From Streptomyces sp. NBRC 110028 (GTDB lineage: Bacteria > Actinomycetota > Actinomycetes > Streptomycetales > Streptomycetaceae): a stretch of 64,000 bases of DNA. The notes under the pieces were generated by a model. It made no database searches. It worked only from the letters and a program-made list of their open reading frames with translations, and was not told the DNA's origin. The position numbers and the translations under genes were made by a program. The stretch covers positions 294,709 to 358,708 of the forward strand of contig NZ_BBUZ01000027.1 in the NCBI RefSeq assembly GCF_001417735.1. The letters run 5' to 3'. The first letter of the stretch is position 1; every line of letters starts with the position of its first letter. Below are positions 50,628 through 59,366 of this stretch, piece by piece.

Positions 50628-51770
50628 ATGGGGTCCGTCTCCTTCCTGCTCATCGTAGTGATCATCACGGCGTTGGCCTTCGACTTCACCAATGGCTTCC
50701 ACGACACGGCCAACTCCATGGCCACCTCCATCGCCACCGGGGCGCTGTCCCCGCGGATCGCCGTCACCGTCGCCGGAGTGCTGAACCTGGCTGGTGCGTT
50801 TCTGTCCACCGAAGTAGCCAAGACGATCTCCAACGGCATCGTGGACGATGCCCGGGTCTCCCTGGCGATGATCTTCGCGGGGCTGGTCGGGGCGATCCTG
50901 TGGAATCTGATCACCTGGCTCGTCGGGCTGCCCTCCAGCTCGTCGCACGCCCTCTTCGGCGGGCTGATCGGCGCGGTGTGGGTGGGCGCCGGGGGATCGG
51001 CGGTGCGGTTCGCCGAGATCCTGGAGAAGGTCGTGATCCCGGCGGTCGCCTCCCCGCTGGTGGCCTGCGTGGTGGCCACGTTCGCCACGTATCTGGCCTA
51101 CGTGATCACCCGCCGCGTGGCGAGCGGGGCGGTCCGCAAGGGCTTCCGCGCGGGCCAGGTCGGCTCCGCCTCCCTGGTGGCCCTGGCCCACGGCACGAAT
51201 GACGCGCAGAAGACGATGGGCGTCATCACCCTCTCCCTCATCTCCGCCGGGGTGCTCGGCCATGGCACCGGACCGCCGTGGTGGGTGGTGCTGAGCGCCG
51301 GGCTGGCGATCTCCCTGGGGACGTACGCCGGGGGGTGGCGGATCATCCGGACCATGGGCCGCGGGCTGACCGACATCCAGACCCCACAGGGGTTCGCGGC
51401 CGAGACCAGCGCCACCGCGGTCATCCTGGCCTCGTCCCACATGGGCTTCGCGCTGTCCACCACCCAGGTCTGCACCGGCAGCATCCTGGGCGCCGGTCTC
51501 GGCCGCAAGCTGGCCCAGGTGCGCTGGGGGATCGCCGGGCGGATCGCGGTGTCCTGGCTGCTCACCCTGCCCGCGGCGGCGGCCGTGGGAGGCGTCGCGG
51601 CGTGGGTGGCCGACCGGGGCGACGCGGGCGTGGCCCTGGTGGCGAGCGTCGCGGTGGTGGCGGCCGCGGGCTTCTACGCGCTTTCCCGCCGCCGACCGGT
51701 CACCTCCGGCAACGTCAACGAGCTGCCCGCCGCCGAGCGCCCCGAGCACGCCGTGCGCCCGGCGGCGTGA
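50628..51770 (+). CDS. PiT-family inorganic phosphate transporter
   Basis: A 380-residue low-affinity metal-phosphate/proton symporter with about ten transmembrane helices. The two inverted PiT signatures are visible: FDFTNGFHDTANSMATSIATGALSP near the N-terminus and ALAHGTNDAQKTMGVITL in the second half. GGGAGG lies five bases before ATG 50628. The 150-bp upstream region has a CATAAC -10-like element and a single GTTCACCC-like unit on the minus strand (50546-50536). That resembles half of a Streptomyces PhoP box but lacks the required second repeat. A small membrane-protein gene follows after 37 bp. Confidence 0.94.
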   Translation: MGSVSFLLIVVIITALAFDFTNGFHDTANSMATSIATGALSPRIAVTVAGVLNLAGAFLSTEVAKTISNGIVDDARVSLAMIFAGLVGAILWNLITWLVGLPSSSSHALFGGLIGAVWVGAGGSAVRFAEILEKVVIPAVASPLVACVVATFATYLAYVITRRVASGAVRKGFRAGQVGSASLVALAHGTNDAQKTMGVITLSLISAGVLGHGTGPPWWVVLSAGLAISLGTYAGGWRIIRTMGRGLTDIQTPQGFAAETSATAVILASSHMGFALSTTQVCTGSILGAGLGRKLAQVRWGIAGRIAVSWLLTLPAAAAVGGVAAWVADRGDAGVALVASVAVVAAAGFYALSRRRPVTSGNVNELPAAERPEHAVRPAA

Positions 51771-51807
51771 CCCCGGGCCACCGGCGCGGGCGAAGGAGCT
51801 GGATGCG

Positions 51808-52056
51808 ATGGGCATCGAGTGGGGCATCCTCGGAGGGGTCTTCGGCGTCAGCCTGGGGATCACCATCGTGGTGGTCGTGATGTTCTCGCTGGGCATCGCC
51901 GCCTGGGCCCGCGCTGCGGGCGGGCCCCGCCCCGGCGCGTCCGCCGGCCAGGGCCGCCGGGGCCGGGACAAGCCGGCCGCGGCTGTCGCGGTGGTGTGCT
52001 TCGCCGCCTGCCTGGCGGTCGCCGGGTACGGCATCGACCTGATCGTCCCGGGCTGA
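51808..52056 (+). CDS. Small membrane protein linked to the phosphate transporter
   Basis: An 82-residue protein with two transmembrane segments (about residues 8-35 and 58-80) and a basic Gly/Ala-rich cytoplasmic loop (RGRDKPAAA). No enzymatic motif. AAGGAG lies nine bases before ATG 51808. Small membrane genes directly downstream of pit genes are known in other Streptomyces, which suggests an accessory role, but none is demonstrated. Confidence 0.75.
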   Translation: MGIEWGILGGVFGVSLGITIVVVVMFSLGIAAWARAAGGPRPGASAGQGRRGRDKPAAAVAVVCFAACLAVAGYGIDLIVPG

Positions 52057-52140
52057 CGGGACCGCCGCCCCTGGGATCATGGGAGTTCGCAAGAGCACCG
52101 CCGGGACCAGGGCGGTGCCCGCCCCCTGGGAGAACACGCT

Positions 52141-53008
52141 GTGTCATCCGGACCCGACGCCCCCATATCCGACGCGGTCCGCCCCGATCTGCGGGCCGAC
52201 TGCGGCAGCTGTTTCGGGCTGTGCTGCGTCGCCCTGCCCTTCGCGGCCTCGGCCGACTTCGCCGTCGACAAGGCGGCCGGGCGGCCCTGCCGCAACCTGG
52301 AGACCGACTTCCGCTGCGGCATCCACTCCCGGCTGCGCGAGAAGGGCTTCGCGGGCTGCACCGTCTTCGACTGCTTCGGCGCCGGTCAGAAGGTCTCCCG
52401 GAGCACCTTCGAGGGCCGCGACTGGCGGACGCGCCCCGACACCGCGTCCCGCATGTTCGCAGTCTTCCCCCGTGATGCGGCAGCTCCACGAACTCCTCTG
52501 GTACCTCAACGAGGCCCTCACCCTCCCCTCGGCCCGCCCCCTCCACGAGGAGCTGCGCCGGGCGCTTCGCACCACCGAGCGGCTGACCGAGGGCAGCGCG
52601 GAAGAACTCCTCGCGCTGGACGTGGCCGCCCACCGGGACGAGGTCAACGCCCTGCTGCTGCGCACGAGCGAACTGGCCCGGGCCGGGGCCCGGCCCACGG
52701 GCCGGGGCAAGCGGAAGAACCACCGGGGCGCCGATCTCATCGGGGCCCGTCTCCGGGGCGCCGATCTGCGCGGAGCCGGCCTCCGCGGGGCTCTCCTCCT
52801 CGCGGCCGACCTCACCGGCGCCGACCTGAGCGCCGCCGACCTCATCGGGGCCGACCTCCGCGACGCCGACCTGAGCGGTGCCGATCTGACCGGCGCCATC
52901 TTCCTCACCCAGGCCCAGCTGAACGCCGCCCGGGGCGACGCCGCCACCCGGCTGCCGTCCGGCCTCACGCGCCCCGCGCACTGGTCACCGTTCCCCGGCG
53001 CGGTGTGA
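52141..53008 (+). pseudogene. Cysteine-rich/pentapeptide-repeat protein with frameshift
   Basis: Intended product about 288 residues. The first 110 form a YkgJ-like cysteine domain (DCGSCFGLCC, PCRNLETDFRCGIHSRLR, GCTVFDCFGAGQK). They read in one frame from GTG 52141 (GGGAG eight bases upstream) to FAVFP. The continuation VMRQLHELLWYLNEALTLPS is one frame over, from about 52472, and leads to about eleven pentapeptides (ADLIGARLRGADLRGAGLRG...) and the end at 53008. A run of five C (52467-52471) where four are needed explains the break. It may be a real mutation or a homopolymer error. The span of 868 nt is not a multiple of three. It is followed 13 bp later by the ARMT1-like gene. Confidence 0.8.
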
Positions 53009-53021
53009 AACCCTGGCTGCC

Positions 53022-54191
53022 ATGTCCGAACCCGCCGACGCGCCCGTGATCCTCGGCGACGAGCCCGGATCGTTCGCCCGGAGTGTGCTCGCCGAGCGGC
53101 ATCCGGCGCTCATCGAGAAGGTACGGGACGCCTTCCCGTACGGCCCCGAACAGCACCGGGCGCTCGACGCCCTGCGCCACGACCACGCCGAAGGCGTCAT
53201 CACCCCGCTCGACCCGGGCGCCCACGACCACGACCGATGGCGGACCTGGGGGCGCGAGTACGTCGGCCGCTCGTGGTTCGAGGTGCCCTTCCTCTGGATC
53301 GAGAGCTACTTCTACCGCCGCCTCCTCGGGGCCGTCGGCTACTTCGCCCCCGGCCCCTGGCAGGGCATCGACCCGTTCCGGCCCTTCAAACAGGCCGAGC
53401 TGGACACCCCCGAGGCCGCCCGCGAGCTGACCGCTCTCGACCACCTCCTGGACCGGCCCGCCGACGAGGCCGGGGACGCGCTGCTGCACGGCTCGCTCTG
53501 GGGCAACCGCGCGGACCTCGGCTTCCGCATCACCTCCGGCGGCGCCGCGTCGTCCGCGGGGGCACCGCTGGTGGCCGACGACGCGGACGCGCTGTGGCGG
53601 CTGCTGCCCGCCGGCGCCCCGGCCACGCTGTGCCTGGTCGCCGACAACGCGGGCCGCGAGCTGCTCCCCGACCTCGTCCTCATCGACCATCTGCTCCGCC
53701 ACCGGCGCGCCGAGCGGGTCGTCCTGCAGGTGAAGCCGTATCCGTACTACGTCTCCGACGCCACCACCTCCGACGTCGTCGACTGTCTGCGCCGTCTGGC
53801 GCGCGCCGAGGGCGCCGCGGGCGAGGCCGGGACGCGGCTGTGGACGGCCATGGCCGACGGGCGGCTCACCGTCCGGGCGCACGACTTCTTCTGCGCGCCG
53901 CTGCCGTACGCCGAGATGCCGGACGATCTGCGGCGGGAGTTCGCGGACGCCACCGTGACCGTGCTGAAGGGCGATCTGAACTACCGCCGCCTGGTCGGCG
54001 ACCGGATGTGGCCCCCGACCACGCCCTTCGCCGACCGCACCGCGTACTTCCCCGGGCCGGTGGCCGCCCTGCGCACCCTGAAGTCGGACGTCATCACCGG
54101 CCTCGACGCGGACACCGAGGCCGCGCTGGACGCGCGGGAGCGCCACTGGCGCACCAGTGGCACCCATGCGCTGATCCAGGTGCGGCCTTGA
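53022..54191 (+). CDS. ARMT1/DUF89-family damage-control phosphatase
   Basis: A 389-residue metal-dependent phosphatase of the DUF89 damage-control family. Features: LWGNRADLGFRI, the metal site CLVADNAGRELLPDLVLIDHLL, a Lys-containing strand VVLQVKPYPYYVSDAT, and the C-terminal KGDLNYRRLVGD and RTLKSDVITGL. Family members hydrolyse toxic or misplaced sugar phosphates such as fructose-1-phosphate. It lies 13 bp after the pentapeptide gene, so the two are likely cotranscribed, and it ends before a hairpin shared with the convergent sugar-transporter operon. Confidence 0.92.
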   Translation: MSEPADAPVILGDEPGSFARSVLAERHPALIEKVRDAFPYGPEQHRALDALRHDHAEGVITPLDPGAHDHDRWRTWGREYVGRSWFEVPFLWIESYFYRRLLGAVGYFAPGPWQGIDPFRPFKQAELDTPEAARELTALDHLLDRPADEAGDALLHGSLWGNRADLGFRITSGGAASSAGAPLVADDADALWRLLPAGAPATLCLVADNAGRELLPDLVLIDHLLRHRRAERVVLQVKPYPYYVSDATTSDVVDCLRRLARAEGAAGEAGTRLWTAMADGRLTVRAHDFFCAPLPYAEMPDDLRREFADATVTVLKGDLNYRRLVGDRMWPPTTPFADRTAYFPGPVAALRTLKSDVITGLDADTEAALDARERHWRTSGTHALIQVRP

Positions 54192-54264
54192 GCCCTGTCG
54201 GGACCGAAGAAGGACCACGACTCCCGCACACCGCCGACCGCGCCACCCACCACGAGGAGCGGAC

Positions 54265-54294
54265 CCTCCACCGGCGGTGACGCCGGTGTGGAGG
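54265..54294. terminator. Hairpin between convergent operons
   Basis: CCTCCACCGGCG (54265-54276) pairs with CGCCGG and TGGAGG (54281-54286, 54289-54294) across a GTGA loop with a two-base bulge. It lies directly beside the stop codon of the permease gene and should end transcription from both sides. Confidence 0.65.
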
Positions 54295-55122
54295 TCAGGA
54301 CTTGACGCTTCCGGCGGTGAGCCCGCCCACGATGAACCGCTGGAGCATCGCGAAGACACACACCACCGGCACGCTGACGATCGTGGCGGCCGCCATCAGG
54401 GGGCCCCAGGCGGTGCCGGTCTGGCCGACGAAGGTGTTCAGCAGCACCGTGACCGGCTGCACCTCGGGATCGCTGTTCACGGTGATGCCGAACACGAACT
54501 CGCCCCAGCCGAGCAGGAAGGAGAAGGCGCCCATCGCGATCAGCCCCGGCCGCATCACCGGCAGCACGATCCGCCACAGCACCCCCGGCAGTCCGCAGCC
54601 GTCCACCAGCGCCGCCTCCTCGATCTCGGCGGGCATGGCGCGCACCAGCGGCCGCAGCACGATCACCGCGAAGGGCAGGGTGAGGGTGGTGTCCGCGATC
54701 ACCAGACCCAGCAGCGTGTTGTTCAGCCCGGCGTCCCGGAGCACGATGAACAGCGGGGCGGCCAGCACGATGCTCGGCAGCAGCTGCGCCACCAGCAGCG
54801 ACAGCACCATGGCCGCCGAACCGCGCATCCGGATGCGCGCCACGGCGTAGGTGAGCGGCACCGCGAGCACCAGGGTCAGTGCCACCACGCCCAGCGAGAT
54901 GGCCACGCTGTTGAGCAGCGCCTGCCCGAGCATCGGCTTGTCCAGCGCCCGGGCGTAGCTCTGGCCGCTGGGCGGGGAGGGAAACCACTGCGGTGGCGAG
55001 CTGAGCACCTCGTCGGGCCGCTTCAGGGAGGTGGCGATCATCCAGTACAGCGGCAGCAGGAAGAAGGCGGTGATGACGCCCGCGACCAGGGTGAGCAGCC
55101 AAGGGTGGCGGGGGCGGGTCAT
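54295..55122 (-). CDS. Carbohydrate ABC transporter permease (MalG-type)
   Basis: A 275-residue inner-membrane permease with six transmembrane segments. The cytoplasmic EAA loop EIEEAALVDGCGLPGVLWRIVLPVMRPGL marks the ATPase contact site, and the N-terminal LLPLYWMIATSLKRPDEVLS is typical of the MalG/UgpE class. Start ATG 55122 overlaps the stop of the other permease (ATGA), so they are translationally coupled. It is the last gene of the lacI-like/binding protein/permease/permease operon. No ATPase gene is present; Streptomyces often use the shared ATPase MsiK. Confidence 0.94.
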   Translation of the reverse strand: MTRPRHPWLLTLVAGVITAFFLLPLYWMIATSLKRPDEVLSSPPQWFPSPPSGQSYARALDKPMLGQALLNSVAISLGVVALTLVLAVPLTYAVARIRMRGSAAMVLSLLVAQLLPSIVLAAPLFIVLRDAGLNNTLLGLVIADTTLTLPFAVIVLRPLVRAMPAEIEEAALVDGCGLPGVLWRIVLPVMRPGLIAMGAFSFLLGWGEFVFGITVNSDPEVQPVTVLLNTFVGQTGTAWGPLMAAATIVSVPVVCVFAMLQRFIVGGLTAGSVKS

Positions 55123-56105
55123 GCGGCGGCTCCTTCCTTGCGCAGCCGGCGTACGTACGCCACGGCCACCAGCAGCGGCACCAGCAGCAACAGGGTGCCC
55201 GCCGCCGCGCCCCGGCCGAGCTGGAAGAGCAGAAACGCCGACTGGTAGACGTAGAGGGGGAGGACGGTCGTGGAGTCGACGGGGCCGCCGCCGGTCAGCA
55301 CGAAGACCAGGTCGAAGACCTTGAAGGTGTACACCAGGCCGAGCAGCAGCACCGCCGCCGCCACCGGCCGCATCAGCGGCAGCGTGAGGTGGCGCAGCCG
55401 CTGCCAGGGCCCCGCGCCGTCGATGGCCGCCGCCTCGTAGAGGGCGGGGTCGATGGACTGGAGCCCGACCAGGAGCAGCAGCATGTTGAAGGGCACGCCC
55501 ACCCACACGTTGGCGGCGATGACACCGGGCAGCGCGGTGGCCGGGTCGGTCAGCCAGTTGTGCGCCAGCGCGTCCAGCCCGACGGTGCGCAGCAGTTCGT
55601 TGTACGCGCCCGAGTCGGCGTCCAGCATCCAGCGGAACAGGGTGCCGCTGACGATGGGCGGCAGCAGCCACGCCACCAGCATCAGCCCCCGGAACAGCCC
55701 GGCCAGCGGGAACCGCCGTACGAACAGCAGCGCCAGCGCGAAGCCGATGGTGAACTGGAAGACCAGCGAACCGGCCGTGAACAGCAGGGAGATCCGGGCT
55801 GCGTGCCAGAAGGCGGCCTCGGAGACCACCGCGTCGTAGTTGCCGGTGCCGTTGTACGCCCAGTCGCCGGTGACCAGATCACCGATCTCGACCTGGTGGA
55901 CCGAGGTCCAGAGGTTGTAGAGAAGCGGGAACAGCATGGTCGCGCCGAGGAAGAGCAGCGCGGGCGCCGACATGCCGTATCCGGCCCGGGTGCGGCGCGT
56001 GGCGAGGGAGCCGCCGCGCCGACGGCCACCGCCCGCCGCCGGGCCGGTGAACACCACCGGCTCCCGGACCTTCACTCGCGTGCCGTGTGTGCTGCGCGTG
56101 GTCAT
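55119..56105 (-). CDS. Carbohydrate ABC transporter permease (MalF-type)
   Basis: A 328-residue permease. A basic 40-residue N-terminal tail precedes six transmembrane segments; the EAA loop is ALYEAAAIDGAGPWQRLRHLTLPLMRP. The conserved ALLFLGATMLFPLLYNLWTSV start and the VFVLTGGGPVDSTTVLPLYVY segment mark the MalF/UgpA class. It starts 10 bp after the binding-protein gene and overlaps the next permease gene by four bases. It forms the heteromeric pore with the 54295-55122 product. Confidence 0.94.
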   Translation of the reverse strand: MTTRSTHGTRVKVREPVVFTGPAAGGGRRRGGSLATRRTRAGYGMSAPALLFLGATMLFPLLYNLWTSVHQVEIGDLVTGDWAYNGTGNYDAVVSEAAFWHAARISLLFTAGSLVFQFTIGFALALLFVRRFPLAGLFRGLMLVAWLLPPIVSGTLFRWMLDADSGAYNELLRTVGLDALAHNWLTDPATALPGVIAANVWVGVPFNMLLLLVGLQSIDPALYEAAAIDGAGPWQRLRHLTLPLMRPVAAAVLLLGLVYTFKVFDLVFVLTGGGPVDSTTVLPLYVYQSAFLLFQLGRGAAAGTLLLLVPLLVAVAYVRRLRKEGAAA

Positions 56106-56115
56106 CGCGGCCCCG

Positions 56116-57396
56116 CTACTTCGACAGCTTCGGCGTGATGGCGTCCGCCGCCTTCTTCGCGGCGGCCCCGGGGGAGGAGCTGCCGGTCAGGGTGGCCTGC
56201 AGCGCCTCGGCCATGGCCTGGGACATCTGCCGGTAGTGCTCCCCGTACGCACGCGGCCGGGCGTTGCCGAACTCCCGCACGAACACCTTCAGGGTGGGGT
56301 CGGTGGCCCAGTCGCCGCTGTCCGCCATGTCGCTGCGGGCGGGCAGCAGCCCCACCGACCCCAGATAGGCCGCCAGGGGCTTCTTCCGCTGGCTGTACTC
56401 GATGGCCCGCCACGCCTGGTCGGCCTTGCCGCTGGTCTTGAGGATCACCCAGTTCTCCCCGCCCAGGCAGCTCGCGGGCTCCTTGTCCACCGGAATGGGT
56501 ACCACGCCCCACTTCACCTCGGACTGCTGCTTGAGGCCGGGCAGTTGCCACGGACCGTTGATCTGCATGGCCGCGCGGCCGGAGGTGAACTGGGTGTTGA
56601 CGTCCTGCTGGGTCCAGCCCACGCACTGCCGGGACAGCGCGCCCGCCTTCACCAGATCCCCCAGATAGCCGAGCGCGGTGGCGCCGCCGGTGGCGAAGGT
56701 GTCCAGATCGCCGCCCGCCGACCACAGGAAGGGCAGGAACTGGAAGACCCCCTCCTCGGTCTTGATCGCGCTCATCGCCAGCCCGAAGGTGCTGCCCCGG
56801 GTCAGCTTGCGCGCCGCCGCCGACAGCTCGTCCCAGGTCTTCGGCGGTGTGACGCCCGCCTTCTCCAGCAGCTCGGTGTTGTAGTAGAGGGCCAGGCAGT
56901 TGGCGTTGTTGGGGATCGAGTAGGTCTTGCCGTCGACGACCCCGCTGCTCCACGGGCCCTTGTAGTACGCGTCGGCCTGCCCCCACTCCTTCACCCGGTC
57001 GGTGAGGTTGGTGAGCAGCCCTTGCGGGGCGAGGGAGTTCATCGAGGTGTTGTCGATGATCGCCAGGTCCGGCAGATCGCCGGAGGCGGCCCCCTTGAGG
57101 ATCGCGGGCTCCAGTTCGGCGTACGGAAAGGTCCGGCGGGTGATCTTCAGCCCGGGAACGCTCTTCTCGATGTCGGCGATCAGGGCCTTGATGCCCGGCT
57201 GGCGGGCGTCCTCGACGAGGTAGTCCCACCAGACGAGGTTCTTCGCCGAAGATCCGCCGCCCCCGCCGCCACAGGCGGTGAGGGAGCCGGCCAGCCCCGC
57301 GGCGAGCAGCCCGGAGCCCGATATCCGCAGGAAGGAGCGGCGGCCGAGAGGACTTCTCTGCGCGGTAGCCGGGGGCCTGTTGGCTCGGTTGGCCAT
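56116..57396 (-). CDS. Sugar ABC transporter substrate-binding lipoprotein
   Basis: A 426-residue extracellular solute-binding protein of family 1. The signal combines a Tat motif (GRRSFLRISGSG) and a lipobox (SLTAC, Cys42), so the mature protein is lipid-anchored outside the membrane. The family 1 segment GRAAMQINGPWQLPGL is visible. GGAGA lies five bases before ATG 57396. It follows the LacI-type regulator by 24 bp and leads into both permeases. The sugar is not predictable; no glycosidase is in the operon. Confidence 0.94.
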   Translation of the reverse strand: MANRANRPPATAQRSPLGRRSFLRISGSGLLAAGLAGSLTACGGGGGGSSAKNLVWWDYLVEDARQPGIKALIADIEKSVPGLKITRRTFPYAELEPAILKGAASGDLPDLAIIDNTSMNSLAPQGLLTNLTDRVKEWGQADAYYKGPWSSGVVDGKTYSIPNNANCLALYYNTELLEKAGVTPPKTWDELSAAARKLTRGSTFGLAMSAIKTEEGVFQFLPFLWSAGGDLDTFATGGATALGYLGDLVKAGALSRQCVGWTQQDVNTQFTSGRAAMQINGPWQLPGLKQQSEVKWGVVPIPVDKEPASCLGGENWVILKTSGKADQAWRAIEYSQRKKPLAAYLGSVGLLPARSDMADSGDWATDPTLKVFVREFGNARPRAYGEHYRQMSQAMAEALQATLTGSSSPGAAAKKAADAITPKLSK

Positions 57397-57420
57397 GTGC
57401 GTCTCCGAGGGGTGAGTCGG

Positions 57421-58473
57421 TCAGTTGCGGTGCGGTGCCGGTCCCGTGCTGGCACGCGGGGTGAGCGGAGGGGCGAGCAGATGCTGCCGGGGCGCCGCGG
57501 CCGGGGCGTCCAGCCGCTCCAGCAGCAGATCGACGGCGAGCCGGCCCATCAGGTCGGAGGGCACGTCGGCGCCGGTCATCATCGGGGTGACGGCCTCCGC
57601 CCAGCGGGCCGCCGCCACTCCGGTCACCGAGAAGTCCCCGGGTACGGAACGGCCCGCGAGGCCGAGCCCCCGGTACAGGCCCACCAGCGCCGCCTCGTTG
57701 AGCGTCACGATCGCGGTGGTGCGCGGGTCCCGGTCCAGGAGCCGTGCCACCACGGCCTGGCCGGAGGCGGCGTCGTCACCGCAGTGGTGGACCTCGCCGG
57801 TGAGCCCGAGTTCACGGGCGACCCGCAGGAATCCGTCCTGCCCCCGGTGTGCGGGCACGTATCCGGCGTCGTACAGCTCCCGGGGCCGCCCCACCAGCGC
57901 GATGTGGCGATGGCCGAGCCGCCCCAGATGGCGCACGCAGGCGGCGGTCAGCTCCGCGAAGTCCAGATCGACCCAGGACAGCTGGTCCGTGTGCTCGGTG
58001 TGCCCCATGGACACGAACGGGAAGCCCGAGCGGACCAGCCGCTCCACCCGCGAGTCCGGCGACCGGATCTCCATCAGCAGCGCGCCGTCGACCCGCCGTT
58101 CCCCGACCAGCCGGCGGAAGGAATCGTCGCCGTCGCCGTCGCTGCGCGAGAGCAGGATGTCGTGGTCGTGCGCGGCGGCGGCGTCGACGACGCTGTTGAT
58201 GAAGTCCAGTTGCATATCGGTGTAGCGGCGGCTGACGGTCGGAAAGACCAGCCCGAGGGTGCGGGTGCGGCCGTGGGCCAGCGCGCGGGCGCTGGCGTTC
58301 GGCTGGAAGCCCCGGTCCTCGATGACCTGCTGGATGCGCTGCCGGGTGCGGTCGGAGATCGGCCGCTTGCCGCTGAGCGCGTAACTGACCGTGCTGCGCG
58401 ACACCCCGGCGAGACGGGCGATCTCACCGATGTTGACGGGCGGGGGCTGCTGGTCGAACCGGTTCGACACCAC
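57421..58473 (-). CDS. LacI-family transcriptional regulator
   Basis: A 350-residue repressor. The LacI DNA-binding domain is VNIGEIARLAGVSRSTVSYALSGKRPISDRTRQRI (residues about 12-46), with the hinge at ARALAHGRTRTLG. The periplasmic-binding-like sensor domain starts at LVFPTVSRRYTDMQ. GTG 58473 (or the adjacent GTG 58470) is the start, with AGAGG upstream. It is the first gene of its own sugar-transporter operon. A 16-bp palindrome in its first codons and a dyad in its leader are candidate operators for autoregulation. Confidence 0.93.
   Translation of the reverse strand: MVSNRFDQQPPPVNIGEIARLAGVSRSTVSYALSGKRPISDRTRQRIQQVIEDRGFQPNASARALAHGRTRTLGLVFPTVSRRYTDMQLDFINSVVDAAAAHDHDILLSRSDGDGDDSFRRLVGERRVDGALLMEIRSPDSRVERLVRSGFPFVSMGHTEHTDQLSWVDLDFAELTAACVRHLGRLGHRHIALVGRPRELYDAGYVPAHRGQDGFLRVARELGLTGEVHHCGDDAASGQAVVARLLDRDPRTTAIVTLNEAALVGLYRGLGLAGRSVPGDFSVTGVAAARWAEAVTPMMTGADVPSDLMGRLAVDLLLERLDAPAAAPRQHLLAPPLTPRASTGPAPHRN
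58453..58468. promoter_or_regulatory. 16-bp perfect palindrome in the LacI gene start
   Basis: GTCGAACCGGTTCGAC is a perfect palindrome with a central CG, the symmetry of LacI-family operators, inside codons 2-7 of the LacI-type gene. The core GAACCGGTTC also occurs at 47727-47736 upstream of the dioxygenase gene. Confidence 0.5.
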
Positions 58474-58502
58474 TGGCGCGTACCTCTCGGGAGATCCGTG
58501 CG

Positions 58503-58516
58503 TTCGAAATATCGAA
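58503..58516. promoter_or_regulatory. Dyad in the LacI gene leader
   Basis: TTCGA (58503-58507) and TCGAA (58512-58516) form a dyad with a 4-bp AATA spacer between the candidate promoter and the start codon. It is A/T-rich against its surroundings, so a protein-binding site is plausible. Confidence 0.45.
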
Positions 58517-58547
58517 GGGATGCCGGAGGCCCGAACCGGCTTGCCTG

Positions 58548-58577
58548 AACGTAGGAGTGGCCCACACCACATGTCAA
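58548..58577 (-). promoter_or_regulatory. Candidate promoter of the LacI/ABC operon
   Basis: Minus-strand TTGACA (58577-58572) and TACGTT (58553-58548) with an 18-base spacer, about 75 bp upstream of the GTG. The two LacI-type dyads lie downstream of the predicted start of transcription. Confidence 0.5.
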
Positions 58578-58664
58578 CGGTCGGGAACGCAGAAGTTGAT
58601 GGCACCATCGATCTCGCCCACCGCGCGCCCGGGCCGGTGGTGCCTTCGGAAGTGAGGATTCGCC

Positions 58665-59366
58665 ATGTCAGCCCCGCGTCAGCTCGACGACCTGCCGTAC
58701 GCGAGCCATCTGCGCCCGTTCGACGGCACCTTGACCGTGGAGGGGGACTACGACACCGTCCACTTCGACGGCGGGGAATTCGAGGGGGCCGAGGCCGGTC
58801 AGGCCCGCTTCCTCGAATCCGCGTTCTCCGCGGTGAGCTTCACCGGCGGCCGCTTTTCCGGGGCCCGCTTCAACGACGTCTGGCTGGACGGAGTGCGCTG
58901 GGTCGGCTCCGACCTGGCGGACGGCGACTGGCTGGACGGTGAGCTGATCGGCTGCGTACTCGCCGGACTGGAGATGTTCGGCACGGTGATGCACCGCGTG
59001 ACCTTCCACCGCTGCAAGTTCGCGTCGGTCAATCTGCGCGGCACCGAGCTGCGGGAGGTCACCTTCGCGGACTGCCTCCTGCGGGAGACCGACCTCGGCG
59101 GAGCGAAGCTGACGGACGTCTCCTTCCCCGGATCGACGCTGGACGGTGTGCGCTGCGGCGACGCGCGCATGACCCGGGTCGATCTGCGTGACGCCGCCCG
59201 GCTGGGCATCACCGAAGGCGTCGACGCGCTGCGCGGAGCCACCATCACCGGCGGTCAACTGCTCGAACTGGCACCGCAGTTCGCCCAGGCCCTCGGCGTC
59301 ACGGTGCGGGAGAGCGGTACCCCCCTGACGCCCGGCACCGCCAAGCGGCGACGCCGGGGCGCGTGA
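58665..59366 (+). CDS. Pentapeptide-repeat protein
   Basis: A 233-residue protein made largely of degenerate pentapeptides (F/L at the centre every five residues): AGQARFLESAFSAVSFTGGRFSGARFNDV and later SVNLRGTELREVTFADCLLRETDLGGAKL. It should form a right-handed quadrilateral beta helix, a shape that in MfpA/Qnr proteins mimics DNA. A 35-residue N-terminal lead and a basic tail (KRRRRGA) flank it. GAGGA lies six bases before ATG 58665. It is coupled to the MFS gene (TGATG). Function unknown; gyrase protection is one possibility but is not shown. Confidence 0.88.
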   Translation: MSAPRQLDDLPYASHLRPFDGTLTVEGDYDTVHFDGGEFEGAEAGQARFLESAFSAVSFTGGRFSGARFNDVWLDGVRWVGSDLADGDWLDGELIGCVLAGLEMFGTVMHRVTFHRCKFASVNLRGTELREVTFADCLLRETDLGGAKLTDVSFPGSTLDGVRCGDARMTRVDLRDAARLGITEGVDALRGATITGGQLLELAPQFAQALGVTVRESGTPLTPGTAKRRRRGA

